NCBI GenBank assembly: GCA_030272155.1 | Contig: CP126207.1 | Location: 2,294,001 to 2,358,000 of the forward strand | Direction: 5' to 3' | Length of the DNA stretch: 64,000 bases | Source: Tetradesmus obliquus | Taxonomy: Eukaryota > Chlorophyta > Chlorophyceae > Sphaeropleales > Scenedesmaceae | Shown: positions 34,374 to 45,310 of the stretch, piece after piece | Layout of the letters: the number at the start of each line of letters is the position of its first letter | How positions within the stretch are numbered: position 1 is the first letter of the stretch | Made by a program: the position numbers and the translations under genes | The notes under the pieces: model-generated | What the model saw: the letters and a program-made list of their open reading frames with translations, nothing else | Told to the model about the DNA's origin: nothing | Database searches by the model: none

Positions 34374-34948
34374 CGACGGGGCTGTCAATTGTGGTTGAAC
34401 CTGTTTAAACACAAATTTGTGCGCAGCCGCGCTGCATGACAGCAGCTATCCTGCAGCAGCATAACTGCGGCTGCCTCAGCTGCCGCATTCAGAGCGCGGC
34501 ATCCTGCGCGTGGTTCACGTGCTTAATTTGCAGCTCACACCAATGCAGCGTGCAGCAGGCACACACACGAGCAGAGGTTCGGTCTGCCACTACGCCTTGC
34601 TGGCCAGCCTCGCTGGTCTGTAGCACTCATACTTGCACAACTGCCACTGGCAGGCTGGCAGGCTGGCAGGTGTGCAGAGCATGGTGCGTAGTAGCTGTAC
34701 GGCTTTCAAACACTCAGCCACATCCCACTGTTGTTAAGTAATCAGTAATAATTATAGTGCTGCTGCATATCAGAGCGCTCCATTGGCTTCGCTGCACATG
34801 CCAACACGCAGCCTGCAGGCTGCTCGTGAAAGCACCAGCAGCCGCTGCACATCAAAAAACATCACAAGGCAGACACACAGCAAATCAAGCACACGCAAAG
34901 CAGCTCCACGTTGGTGGCGACATCAAGCATAGCTGATACAGCAAGGTG
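34374..34948. other. Intergenic, no gene recognised
   Basis: Nothing identifiable between the inverted-repeat element and the CTG repeat block. Confidence 0.5.
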
Positions 34949-34985
<37 letters not shown>

Positions 34986-34994
34986 GCCGCCGCG

Positions 34995-35028
<34 letters not shown>

Positions 35029-35066
35029 GCCGCCGCGTGCTGCTGCTGCTGCTGCTGTTGCTGCTG
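34949..35066. repeat. Duplicated compound repeat (CTG)n(CCG)n
   Basis: Two successive blocks of about ten CTG, then CCGCCGCCGCGTG, followed by a third CTG run. It lies downstream of the Gln-rich gene on the minus strand. Confidence 0.85.
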
Positions 35067-35095
35067 TGTACATTTTGCTGCTGTCACTAACTCCC

Positions 35096-35243
35096 TCACT
35101 CAGCCATCACAATCTGTTCGAGCACCTGCAGCTGCTGCAGCAGTGCTGCAGCCTGCTGGCCTGTGAACTGGCTGCACACACCACAAGCACCACCGCCACA
35201 TACAGCAGGCGGCTGTGCTGCAAGCGGCAGCCCATCATTCTGC

Positions 35244-35286
<43 letters not shown>

Positions 35287-35551
35287 CTAGCCGTTGCTCT
35301 AGCCTCGCTAGCAGCTGCAGGCAGCGCTGCCTGTGTTCCAGAAGGTGTTCCTCCATTACATCCATGCGCAAGAGCTCTGTCTCAACCTCCTGCCACTGCT
35401 GCTGCTGCTCCTGCAGGGGCGCAGCTGCTCCTGCTGCGGCCGCTAGTGCTGCTGCCGCTGTTGCTGCTGCTGCTGCTGGGCTGCGCTGGGAACCTGCGGC
35501 TGGTGCTGCTGCGGGTGCTGCTGGCCTTGGGTCCTTTTGTGGGCTTGCCAT
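35096..35551 (-). CDS. Gln/Ala-rich coiled-coil protein with a small Cys motif
   Basis: A 151-residue frame in good Kozak context (AAAATGGC). An Ala/Pro-rich N-terminus is followed by a charged helical segment (VETELLRMDVMEEHLLEHRQ), a run of 12 Gln, then AVCGGGACGVCSQFTG and a Leu/Gln helix. The Cys motif and the Gln-rich helix before it match the tail of the SBP-box protein at 45311-48472 (VCAGGTCGACSECVG). The frame could splice onward (GTGAGG overlaps its stop) or upstream (CACAG before the ATG). Function unknown; a transcriptional co-factor or a truncated relative of that regulator are options. Confidence 0.5.
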
Positions 35552-36312
35552 TTTGAGAGGATCTGTGGAGCAAGACAGAAGGAGAGGACCTCACAGGTGT
35601 TTTGGCGGGGATCTCAGCCGGGAGCGATTCGAGCTGCAAGGTGTTATGCTGTTTGAACGCCTGATTGAGTCAGCTTCAAATTATGGTACTGTAATGAACG
35701 GCAGCATGTTGTGTCGTGGACAGCAACTGCAACTGGTGAGAGCACACCAGCGAGCAAACTCTGTCTGCGGTGACCATCTTGCATGCTGCTACTGAAAATA
35801 ACACATGCATTCTGATATTAAACAATTCAACGGCGAAAGAATTTCATTGCAGGGTCATTTGGATGCCACGTTGAATCGTATCACAGGACGATACTGCATT
35901 GCTCAGCTTCAGCCCATTCAGAGGTCTGCCACACCTGTCGAAGTTTTAAGGCGTGATTCAACCAAGCTTTCTTTGATCGGGAAGCACCCGAGCCAGGACG
36001 CTGAACAGCCAATGCTACTTGAGGGCGATAGCCGCGTGTCGATGCTTTGCAGCTCTTTAAATGGTTTATCGGAGCACAATGTGTGACATGAGTCACCCTT
36101 CAAGGCAGAAGCGTCGCTAAGCGAGTTGTGATGTATCGTATCCCGCAGTACAGCGGCGACATGCTGACACCCGCATTTCCTGCATACGAATTACGCCACG
36201 TACCTGGTGCAGTCTGTAAGCGTCACACTGCAACTAAAACATATGCTGAAGCTTAAAAATCCCGGACAGCTGCTGCGCATGCGGAGGTGATTCCGCACTC
36301 ATTAGGTCCGTC
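35552..36312. other. Intergenic, no gene recognised
   Basis: Short frames only, with no domain or clear splice pattern. Confidence 0.5.
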
Positions 36313-37027
36313 ATGCCTGGTGACCATCTCAACCGGATTATGTCGCAGCGCTGGCGTCGCTTCCATCTTGTGACCCCATTTTATTATCGTAAGTATACTT
36401 TAAGCCTAATGCAATGCGAAGTGGGTTGGGCGGATGCAGCCAGAAGAAGAGAGGCATTGGCCAAGGACACCACTGCACTTACACAGGACGCATAAAATGA
36501 CGATATTATACTGCTCCTAGACTTCAAAGAGCCAAGTTTCATATATAGCTTCGCACCTGCAGTTCAGTTCAGAGGTGAGATACAGCTTCACGCAATGCTG
36601 GACTAGGAGAGCCGCGCCCATGCTCCCTGATGCTGCAATTGAGCTTGTTTTGCAGTCCCCGCTATTGCAGGCTGCAGTACATTGGGCTACAGTAGCACCT
36701 ACTCCTACCTCCTGCCAGCAAGATAATGCTAATCAACAACAGTACAACGCAACGAGGCTTTGTCCTACATCTCATCTGTGCCGCACACATGACATGTTTG
36801 TAGTGTAACGGCTAGGCGTGCAGTGAAACATCTCGCCTGGTGGTAGGGTGAAGGTGTCAGACGTTTTTTCCTCACAACTTCAACCGACAAACTTTTGCAG
36901 GATTTGTCAATTTAGAGGGCGGGTTATTTACCAAGGAAGGGTTTTGAGGGGAAGTTACATGGGGTCCTGGCACCATCTTCGACGGTATGAGCCAAGACAA
37001 GGTGAATGCATGGTCTGTGACCAAACG
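36313..37027 (+). CDS. Possible intron-split gene, unknown function
   Basis: A candidate first exon 36313-36388 (MPGDHLNRIMSQRWRRFHL..., donor GTAAGTAT) and a candidate internal exon 36901-37027 (acceptor CTTTTGCAG, donor GTAAGAG) are visible. The second encodes ICQFRGRVIYQGRVLRG then SYMGSWHHLRRYEPRQG and ECMVCDQT. Composition is normal and not CAG-driven, unlike surrounding frames. The phases of the two exons do not match directly, so a further exon would be needed between them. I do not recognise the protein. Confidence 0.3.
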
Positions 37028-37399
37028 GTAAGAGAGTCAACACCATAGAACACAGTGCACACTCTTGCTCTGCGCTTCAAGCTGCAGCACAACAAGCCAA
37101 AATGAACCTTCAAACTGCAGCACAACAAGCTGTGGCCAGCTGTGTGGTGTGGTCACAAACGACAGCAAGCAGCACAGAGCTGTGTCACACTCCAGCAATG
37201 CTTCGTTGATCTGGGGTCAACGGCAGCAAAACAGATATGAGGCCGCGCATGTGACACACATACGCGTGGAATGCATGCGTTGAAGCGGTGCAACGCAAGC
37301 GCTTTTCATAATCTGTTGTGACATGCAACATGTAACATTCTGCCACGCAAGAGCAAACTGTACATGAACTGACACACACCCAAGCCGCAGGCAAAGCAG

Positions 37400-37740
37400 C
37401 GCAGGGAAACATGAACCTGGCAGATGACAACAAGTGTGTGTGTTTTTCAGCCCCAACAGCCGGCAGCTCTCACACCTGGCAGATGAGAAACAAGTGTGCG
37501 CGCGGACACAGCACAATGCGGAGACGGACGCACTGCACCACACACCAGTGCAGTTGCATGTAGAATGGTTTCTGGCAGCATGGCATCAGCATGTGTTCAT
37601 GAGCATCAACGACTCGTAGCTCTCACACCTGGCAGATGACAACAAGTGCGCGCGCTGACACAGCACAATGCAAAGGCAGACGCACTGCATTACAAACCAG
37701 TGCAGTCGCATGTGTTTGTGAGCATCAACGGCTCGTAGCT
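37400..37740. repeat. Imperfect tandem repeat, about 120-165-bp period
   Basis: CTCACACCTGGCAGATGA, a GCGCGC stretch, GACACAGCACAATGC, CCAGTGCAGT and GAGCATCAACG occur in the same order from 37460 and again from 37620, with a partial copy at 37415. They lie in the 3' flank of the LINE remnant. Confidence 0.7.
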
Positions 37741-37996
37741 GTCACACCTAGTGCAGCTGCTGCTGTTGCATTGTGACAGCTTTTTCTGTGCACAGCGCAA
37801 CCGTGCGCAAGCATGCCCACCGAAACATTCCACACGGCGAGAATGTGCAAGCACACAGACATCAAGCGTGCACTTGACAGGCACAGCTTTGTCACGTGGC
37901 ATCAACCACCACACCCCTCTGTGAGGCATCACATGTGACAGGACGTAATTCAACAGTAAATCACATTCACGCACCGTCATGTATGTTCCAGCAGTG

Positions 37997-38985
37997 TCAA
38001 CTGCTGAAGCCCCGATAAAACATTCTGTACAAGGCACAGGACACTCGCTGTGCCACGCCAGTCAACCCGAAGAACCGCCCCCACTGCAAGCAGCGTACTA
38101 GACAGTCCTGCAGCAGCCGCTGTGCAAAAGTCCAATCCAACAAACTGTGCTCATGCATGCGTTCCACAACAGCAGCAGCATTTTCCCGGCAAGGCAGCTT
38201 AGGCCTGCTCAGAATCATAACCATTAAGATAGCATCAAACTCAAAGCCTTTTGAAACCATAGCACCACCGAGCCACGAATGAAGCTCATCAGCATCATCA
38301 ACAGCTTGAGCAATAGCCTGAGAGGACAGAAGGACCTCAGGATCAGTGTCCAAGTGACACCGCATCAGATAGCAGCAGTGCACAAAAGCAGCCACCAAAG
38401 CAGGTGCCTGCTTCATAAAAGTGATCATGTCATCGCCTGCTGGGTGGCAACCAACAATAGTAGCCCATGTTTGTGACGAGTCCCCGAAGGGTTCGAACAA
38501 CATAGCAAATCGCTCGCGGACTGGTGCATAGAAAGGGCACTCAAAGACCATATGAAACTCATCCTCAACAACCTCAGACTGGCAGCCAGGGCGTAGGCAC
38601 ACCCTGTCACTTCGCGGCACAGGTGGTCGCTGCCACCTGCCACTGCAGACACGTAAATCATGAGCACCCAAACGGAAACGGGTCAAGGACCCCAGATGCT
38701 CTCTGTTGATCCCAGCAGTTTGAGAGACAATTCTGGGCACCATAAAGCTGGGCTCACAGACAGCATGTCAGCAGAAGAGCATGCCGCAAACCACCGCTCA
38801 TAAGTACTGTAGACACCATGACCACTAGCAGCATCACGCGGGTTGACAGGGCACCCCTGCCACTGCTGATACAAGACGCCATCAAAAGCACGCGCTATGG
38901 TTTTCAGATCCAGAGACTGGAAGCTTTGCAGCCGTTGCACGGCATCTCCCAGCTGCTGTGAGTGGGCATGCACATATAGAAGCAC
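37997..38985 (-). mobile_element. 5'-truncated LINE (non-LTR retrotransposon), C-terminal region
   Basis: The frame 37997-38743 encodes LTRFRLGAHDLRVCSGRWQ then RVCLRPGCQSEVVEDEFH and MVFECPFYAPVRERF. This is the zinc-binding C-terminal region that follows the reverse transcriptase in many non-LTR elements. The upstream frame 38683-38985 (FQSLDLKTIARAFDGVLYQQ ... GVYSTYERWFA) continues the same domain in another frame, so there is a frameshift near 38745. No reverse transcriptase or endonuclease domain is seen further upstream, consistent with 5' truncation. Frame openness over 249 codons suggests it is not very old. Confidence 0.62.
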
Positions 38986-39350
38986 ATTGAAACTCAGCGC
39001 CCTGCGTCAATCGTGATGGACCATAGCATGCCATCATAGGCGCTGCATAGCCCAAAGTAAGGTGCACGGGTCCAGCTGCAGGGTGCAAATGTTGGGGTCT
39101 GAAGGCACTGCAAAACTCAGCTTGCTGCGGCAAGTGCTGTGCACGACGCCTGCCATCATAGACACAGGATAGCCCACACCTGCCACACGCAAGGATGGTG
39201 CACAGCACCAATGTAACAAACAGACCAGTTCATGCGTATCTTGGCAAGTCCAGCAGCTTCACAGGTCCACCTGCAGAGGTCTAAAAGCACTGTAAAGCCT
39301 CAGTGCGCTGCGCCAATCGTGATGCACCACACCGTGCCGTCATGGGCACT
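38986..39350. repeat. Three diverged repeats of about 75 bp
   Basis: AACTCAGC..CTGCG.CAA, a stretch around TGATG.ACCA and GCC.TCAT.GGC recur at about 38990, 39113 and 39298. They lie just upstream of the LINE remnant. Confidence 0.5.
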
Positions 39351-41194
39351 TTTGGTCTGATGATGCGGCAACACACATACACATGCCAGGATTGCTGAGG
39401 TCCACATGAGAAGTGCCAGAGTATGTAGTGGTGTTTATGCAGTACGTAATGTGTGGTGTGCAGTGCCGCAGCCCTGGTGATATAGTAGCTACAATGACAG
39501 CCAGTGATCAGGGAGGTTGTGCATTCCCCCTGAAATGATGCATACTGACACAGGTGCGATGAAGCAGCACACTGAGACAGGTGCCATGATGCAGCTGTAC
39601 AATGGTCTGACACATTTTGAAATTAGACATCTGACACACACCCGCCATGCGTTTAGTAGAACTAAAAATGCACCCAAACACAACATGCATGCCGGATGCG
39701 CAATGCATGACAGCACAACACACAGCAGGCGTTTGCGGAGTCCTCCCACACCCGTGCTGGCTTCCGGTTTGGTGTATGTTTAAGCAAAAAGGTGCAGCAC
39801 ATTCCCAGTACATGTTTAAGCAGCAAAAGCAGCATGTTATGTGAAGTATGGTGCTTTTGTGCAGCTTGTTGAGCTGTGCACAAATGCAGCAGTGTAGAGG
39901 CACACCTGCAACAAAGCCCCCATTGATTGGCACCCGCTGTTAATGATGCGGCAGGGCCCATCCTTGCTAATATAATATTATAAATATATAACTAGAATAT
40001 ACATCATAATCATGCTGATGATGCAGCAGGGCCCACCCTTGCTGACATTAATCCACCAGGCAGGTGCTGCTCTGTAAGGCCCATCCACACACCAATGCAA
40101 CCCCTGTGCCATTTCTTTGCACAGCCTGCCACATTGCATTTGCGCCACCTGCAACCTTCATTTTCTGTACTGTTTCCGGCGGCGGCATCGCTTCTGCAGT
40201 ACACAACAACCCACCTCCCTCGCAGCGTGGCAGTAGCAGGCAACGCCCCACAGAAACCCCACCAAGCCCAGACCGTGTGCATTTGTAAGGCACCAACAAA
40301 AGGGGTGCTTTATGATCTAAACCCAATCCAGACTTAACACAGCCCATGTTAGCATGCCAACAAGGCGACTGCGCTGTTTACTGTGGTGTCTATAAGCGCC
40401 GCTGCCGTTGATGAACATCTCATGGACACCCCACAGGAGCATATGTACAACACAGCCCACCCCAGCCCAGGAAAGTATGCATGCGTTTGTGCTGGCATCC
40501 TGAGCAGCAGCTGTGCGGCCAACATCACAGCGGTGCAGACGTATTTCAGGCACACACACGCACATGCACACACAAAACCAGTTACTGCCGTTAGGCAGCT
40601 GACGCCAGCCATTGCCGCCGCAAGGTTGTGACAAAGGTGTGTGAAGCAACCAGCACACACAAAGAGCTACGTGCCAGACAGGCACACCACGATTGCTAAT
40701 CAACCACATCTGGCACTTCACTGCACTCGACGGAGCCAATCGCGTGCGTCCTTCATTCTCCGTCCTGTATGTGAGCAGCACGCTACCATAATCCCATCAC
40801 CCCACGCCAGACTCCCCTACATAATGATAACCCGTACACCCCATCTACCATACATCTCGTTTATCATATTCGACGGATATATTCGACGGTATATCCTACG
40901 CGTGCATCACACTACCCATGCTCCCGTAGCACAAGCCAAAACAGCCACATCTATCTGGCCACATGTTATTCTGCGGGCGATGCATTGCCTATAAGACATG
41001 CCTCACTACCATGCAGCGCCGCACCCACCAACCCACTCATATCCATACACCACCAGTCCAATGTACAGCAGCTGCATCATGCTGCCAACCGGTATGAGTT
41101 TCCCACTGCCTTTGCTGCACCCCAGCTGCCATCTCAATAACATCGCTGCGTCCCTGCTTCTGGAGCCGCCGCACACAGCCACACCGCTGCCAGT
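39351..41194. other. Intergenic, no gene recognised
   Basis: Only short frames. It includes an AT-rich patch at about 39965-40010. Confidence 0.5.
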
Positions 41195-42090
41195 GGTAGC
41201 ACACAAAGGCAGCAAGCTGGCAGCGGTTCAAGGGTTTGATCTGGACCCAAAATCCCTGGACCCTGGCAGCACACACTGGCAGCGAGCTGGCAGCAGTTCA
41301 AGGGTTTGGCCTGAGACCAAAAACCCTGGACCCCGGCAGCACACACTGGCAGCGAGCTGGCACAACACTGTCAGTGGCAAACAGCTTCCCCATAAAAAGA
41401 AGCAACCGATTGCTGTGCACGCTGTCGGGACCTGCTGCATGTCCTTGCATAACCCCTTCCCGCATGCAGCAACCCATCAATGCGTGCTGCTCTCACCGAC
41501 CTGCTGCCAGCGGATTAAGGGTTTGATGATCTGGACCCCAAAACCCAGGACCCTGTAGCACACACTGGCATCCAGCTGGCAGCGAATCAGGGGTTTGGCC
41601 TGAGACCAAAAACCCTGGACCCTGGCAGCACACACTGGCATCCAGCTGGCACGTCACTGCCAGTGGCACATAGCTTTCCCATAAAAAAAGAAGAAACCAC
41701 ATACTGTGCACGCTGTCGGGAGCTGCTGTATGTCCTTGCATGCACCTCTCCTGCATGCAGCAACCCACCGATGCGTGCTATTCCTCCCGACCCGCTGCCA
41801 GTGGTTGAAGGGTTTGATCTGGAACCTGGTTCCCTGAAAACGCTAGACCCTGTAGCATACACTGGCAGCGGTTCAAGGGTTTGACCTGAGACCAAACGCC
41901 CTGGACCCTGGCAGCACACACTGGCAGCGAGCTGGCAGCCGTTCAAGGACTTGGCCTGAGACCAAAAACCCTGGACCCTGGCAGCACACACTGGCACATC
42001 ACTGCCAGTGGCAAAGAGCTTCCCCATAAAAAAGAAGCAACCACATGATGTGCACGTTGTCAGGACCTGCTGCATGTCCTTGGCGGTGCC
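41195..42090. repeat. Higher-order tandem repeat with 64-bp sub-units
   Basis: A sub-repeat (GGCAGCGAGCTGGCAGC, GTTCAAGGGTTTG, CCTGAGACCAAAAACCCTGG) is nested in larger blocks. The blocks are marked by GTGCACGCTGTCGGGACCTG at 41417, 41707 and 42049 (spacings 290 and 342 bp). Each block also holds TTCCCCATAAAAA. Frames through it are repeat-driven. Confidence 0.8.
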
Positions 42091-42110
42091 TGATTAAGAT
42101 TTGGAAGGCA

Positions 42111-42389
42111 GCCTGCATGTGCCACACAGCACAGAGGTGCCACACAGCATGTGTCACACAGCATGTGCCACACAGCATGTGCCACACAGCATGTGTCACA
42201 CAGCATGTGTCACACAGCATGTGCCACACAGCATGTGCCACACAGCATGTGCCACACAGCATGTGCCACACAGCATGTGTCACACAGCATGTGTCACACA
42301 GCATGTGCCACACAGCATGTGCCACATAGCATGTGCCACACAACACAGGGCAGCCTGCATGTGCCACACAGCATGTGCCACACAGCAGA
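42111..42389. repeat. 14-bp minisatellite GTGCCACACAGCAT, about 19 copies
   Basis: The unit alternates GTGCCACACAGCAT and GTGTCACACAGCAT. Because 14 is not a multiple of 3 and no unit contains a stop in any phase on the plus strand, all three plus-strand frames stay open and give the same 14-residue peptide repeat. This explains the apparent ORFs here. Confidence 0.92.
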
Positions 42390-43265
42390 GAGCTGCCAGA
42401 CTCTCACACACAAGGCCCGAATGGCCCACAAATCGCTGAAATGGCCCAGACAGACACACAAATGGTCCATCCTCCAAACTCAGGCATCCTAGCAGCACTG
42501 ATGTGTGTGAGCAGCGGTCTTCACTGGTGTGGAGGTGCCATGATGCAAGCTGAGCTGCCCGTATCGCGCATGCAATCGTCCACACACGCGAATGTCCAGG
42601 CAGGCAGGCATCTCCAACATGCGATGATGCAGCAGTTGTGGCGCTGCTGCTAGTCTGGCAAAAGCACCACGCTCAAATGCTCGGCTGCCCAATCATCAGT
42701 ACTTCTAATCACCATCAAGGATGCATAGCCGCACACATACATACAAGCAGACAGCCGCCACAACTAAAACCTCACTCTGAAACCTCAAGTCCTTGCAGTG
42801 CAAGCGGACAGCCGTCGCAACCGACACCTCACATTGAAACCTCAAGCGTTCGCTGCAGTGAAGGACGCGTCGACAGCCACCGCAGCGGATGGCCGTCGGT
42901 CAAACACACACATACAAGCTCTTACTATGCATTTCCAAGGAGCGTGCATTGCAAGCTGCCCCATATGTGTCTCATCAAGTACGCAGATGGCTGTTGACCA
43001 GCCTCTGTCAGTGCTTCATCCTGCTGCTGCTGCTGCTGCATCCTGCTGCTGCTGCTGCCTCAATGCTGTGCATTCTGCCACACCACATGCACACACATAA
43101 CATGGCACTCCATAAGCCCGCAGCAGACAGACACACGCAGCAGCAGGTAAAGCTGACAGGCTGCTGCGCAGCTGACCCCATCAGCATTGGCCCTGCTGCA
43201 AGTGCTGCTGCAAGTGCTGTTGGAACAGCCGCATCTCTTGCTGGCCACCAACTGCATATGTGCCT
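42390..43265. other. Intergenic, short CTG run, no gene recognised
   Basis: CTG runs at 43020-43062 open poly-Leu/Ala frames. Nothing else recognised. Confidence 0.5.
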
Positions 43266-43289
43266 ATTGTACTCAGCAGTGCTCTGCAT

Positions 43290-43590
43290 AAAGGTAAGCA
43301 GATGTGCCTGCAGCATGCTGCAGTGCGCTGCATGGAGCAAAGCAGACGTGCCTGCAGTACGCAGCGTGGAGCAAAGAAGACGTGCCTGCGGTACGCTGCA
43401 TGAAGATAAGCAGCTGTGCCTGCAGTACGCTGCAGTGCGCTGCATGAAGCAAAGCAGATGTGCCTGCAGTGCGCTGCAGTGCGCTGCATAAAGCAAAGCA
43501 GATGTGCCTGCAGTATGCTGCAGCACTCTGCATATAGCAAAGCAGCTGTGCCTGCAGTGCGCTGCAGTGCGCTGCATGGAGCAAAGCAGC
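43290..43590. repeat. Imperfect 42-60-bp tandem repeat (GCAAAGCAGATGTGCCTGCA)
   Basis: About six copies of a unit containing GCAAAGCAG.TGTGCCTGCA and GTGCGCTGCA. Confidence 0.8.
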
Positions 43591-43599
43591 ATCGCTGGC

Positions 43600-43830
43600 A
43601 GCCAATGCACCACTGTGCCAGCTGCCGCCGTGCCAATGCACTACTGTGCCAGCTGCCGCCGTGCCAATGCACTTCTGTGCCAGCTGCCGCCGTGCCAATG
43701 CCCTACTGTGTCAGCTGCCGCCGTGCCAATGCACCAATGTGCCAGCAGCAGCAGCAGCTGTGCTGCCGTGCCAGCAGCAGCAGCTGTGCCAGCAGCAGCA
43801 GCTGTGCTGCCGTGCCAGCAGGTCTGACAC
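43600..43830. repeat. 31-bp tandem repeat followed by GCAGCAGCTGTG repeats
   Basis: TGCCAGCTGCCGCCGTGCCA followed by ATGCACTACTG repeats about four times. It then grades into (GCA)n and GCTGTGCTGCCGTGCCAGCA units. Confidence 0.85.
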
Positions 43831-44089
43831 ATCTCTGACACATCACAAAACAAGTCTGACGCATACCGAACAGGCTGCCACGCGCCGGCAGACAAGCAAA
43901 CCGTTGTTTTTGTCCTGATTCTGATCAAGGCGACACATACATAGCGTTGTCTGCGCAACAAGCTACATACACAGTGTTTCTGGTCAACAAGATACATATC
44001 AGAGATCAGCAAAGGGCGGCTAGCCACCGCCACCCAAGCTGCCAAAGCACAACAGCGCGGCGCATAGCACACATCTGCACAGCTTAGCA

Positions 44090-45130
44090 TTGCATCCATT
44101 ACTTACTGCTGTCAGAATGAGTGCCTGGGCACTGCTTGCACCTTTGCACCATATTCAAACTTCACAACTGCACCCTTCACAGATCCTAAAAGCGCAAACC
44201 CCTATCCATCCCAGTTGCCAAACCTTGAACCCGCACCCATTCCAACCAAATCCTTGCACCTTTCCACAGGCAGGCACATGTTGAACTTTGCAGGCACCCT
44301 TGAAAAACGCAGCTCTGCTCAAACCCTAGAAACTAGCTCCGCCAAACCCAGACCCCCACGCTTGGAAGCCAGCCCTGCCCAAACCTTTGACCATATGTAA
44401 GAGCCAGGCATGCATGCCGCCAACATGCGGCCGGCCCAGCAACGCAAAACTGCACCTCAAGTCTTAGTTAGATGCACAAAGCATAGTCCGGCATGGTACA
44501 TGCCCAGCACAAACAGAGCGCCTGGGCACTGCTTGTAGCTTGTACATGTCCTCATAACCGCAGCTGCACCCATCCCAGACACATACACACATCACCCTTT
44601 CAGCCGGCAGGCGGCCCATGAACCCAACAGAAGCCTACACACTCCAATCCTTGGACCCTGAGTCGGGATTGCGATCACCCAGGCAGACCGTGCGGCTGTC
44701 ATGCAACATACACCAGATGCATCACGGGATGCATCATATGACATGACATGACATGCAAGTTTCACCAGATGCATCACGTGATGCATCATATGACATGACA
44801 TGACATGACATGACATGACATGCAACATTCCACCAGATGCATCACGTGATGCTGCAAGGGCACCGCACTGGGAACGACATGCGCTTGTGATGCTGCAAGG
44901 GCACCGCACTGGGAAACACATGCGCTTGTGCAAACACACATCGAACCACCATTGCAGCACTGCATTTTTTGAACCGCCACGTTCACCCTCACAACCCTTG
45001 GTTGCAACACTGTGTCACAAACTCCATGTGTATGCAGCCATTATACCGACACCTGTGTCAGCGTTAGCACACATGCAAGACCACTGCTGCAAAGTAGGGC
45101 TGCAGGAAAAAAAGTGCATCATCTTCACAT
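44090..45130. other. Intergenic with GACAT and palindromic repeats
   Basis: At 44705-44850, GACAT pentamer runs alternate with ATGCATCACGTGATGCATCA, a near-palindrome repeated three times. CTGCAAGGGCACCGCACTGG is duplicated at 44850 and 44892. No gene recognised. Confidence 0.6.
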
Positions 45131-45310
45131 CTGCAGGTGCTGCACAACACATCACAAGCAGATCGCAGACACATAACATCTGCATGCGCTGTGCATGCGC
45201 GTCGCATGCGCATCACATTCACATCACATGTACATCACAAGCACATCACATCTGCATGTGCTGCACAATCATCGCGTGCATGTTACGTTGGCTGTCGCAT
45301 CACAAGCACA

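Noticed and set aside
42111-42389. CRISPR-like array
   Set aside because: A 14-bp direct tandem repeat with no spacers, in a eukaryotic context.
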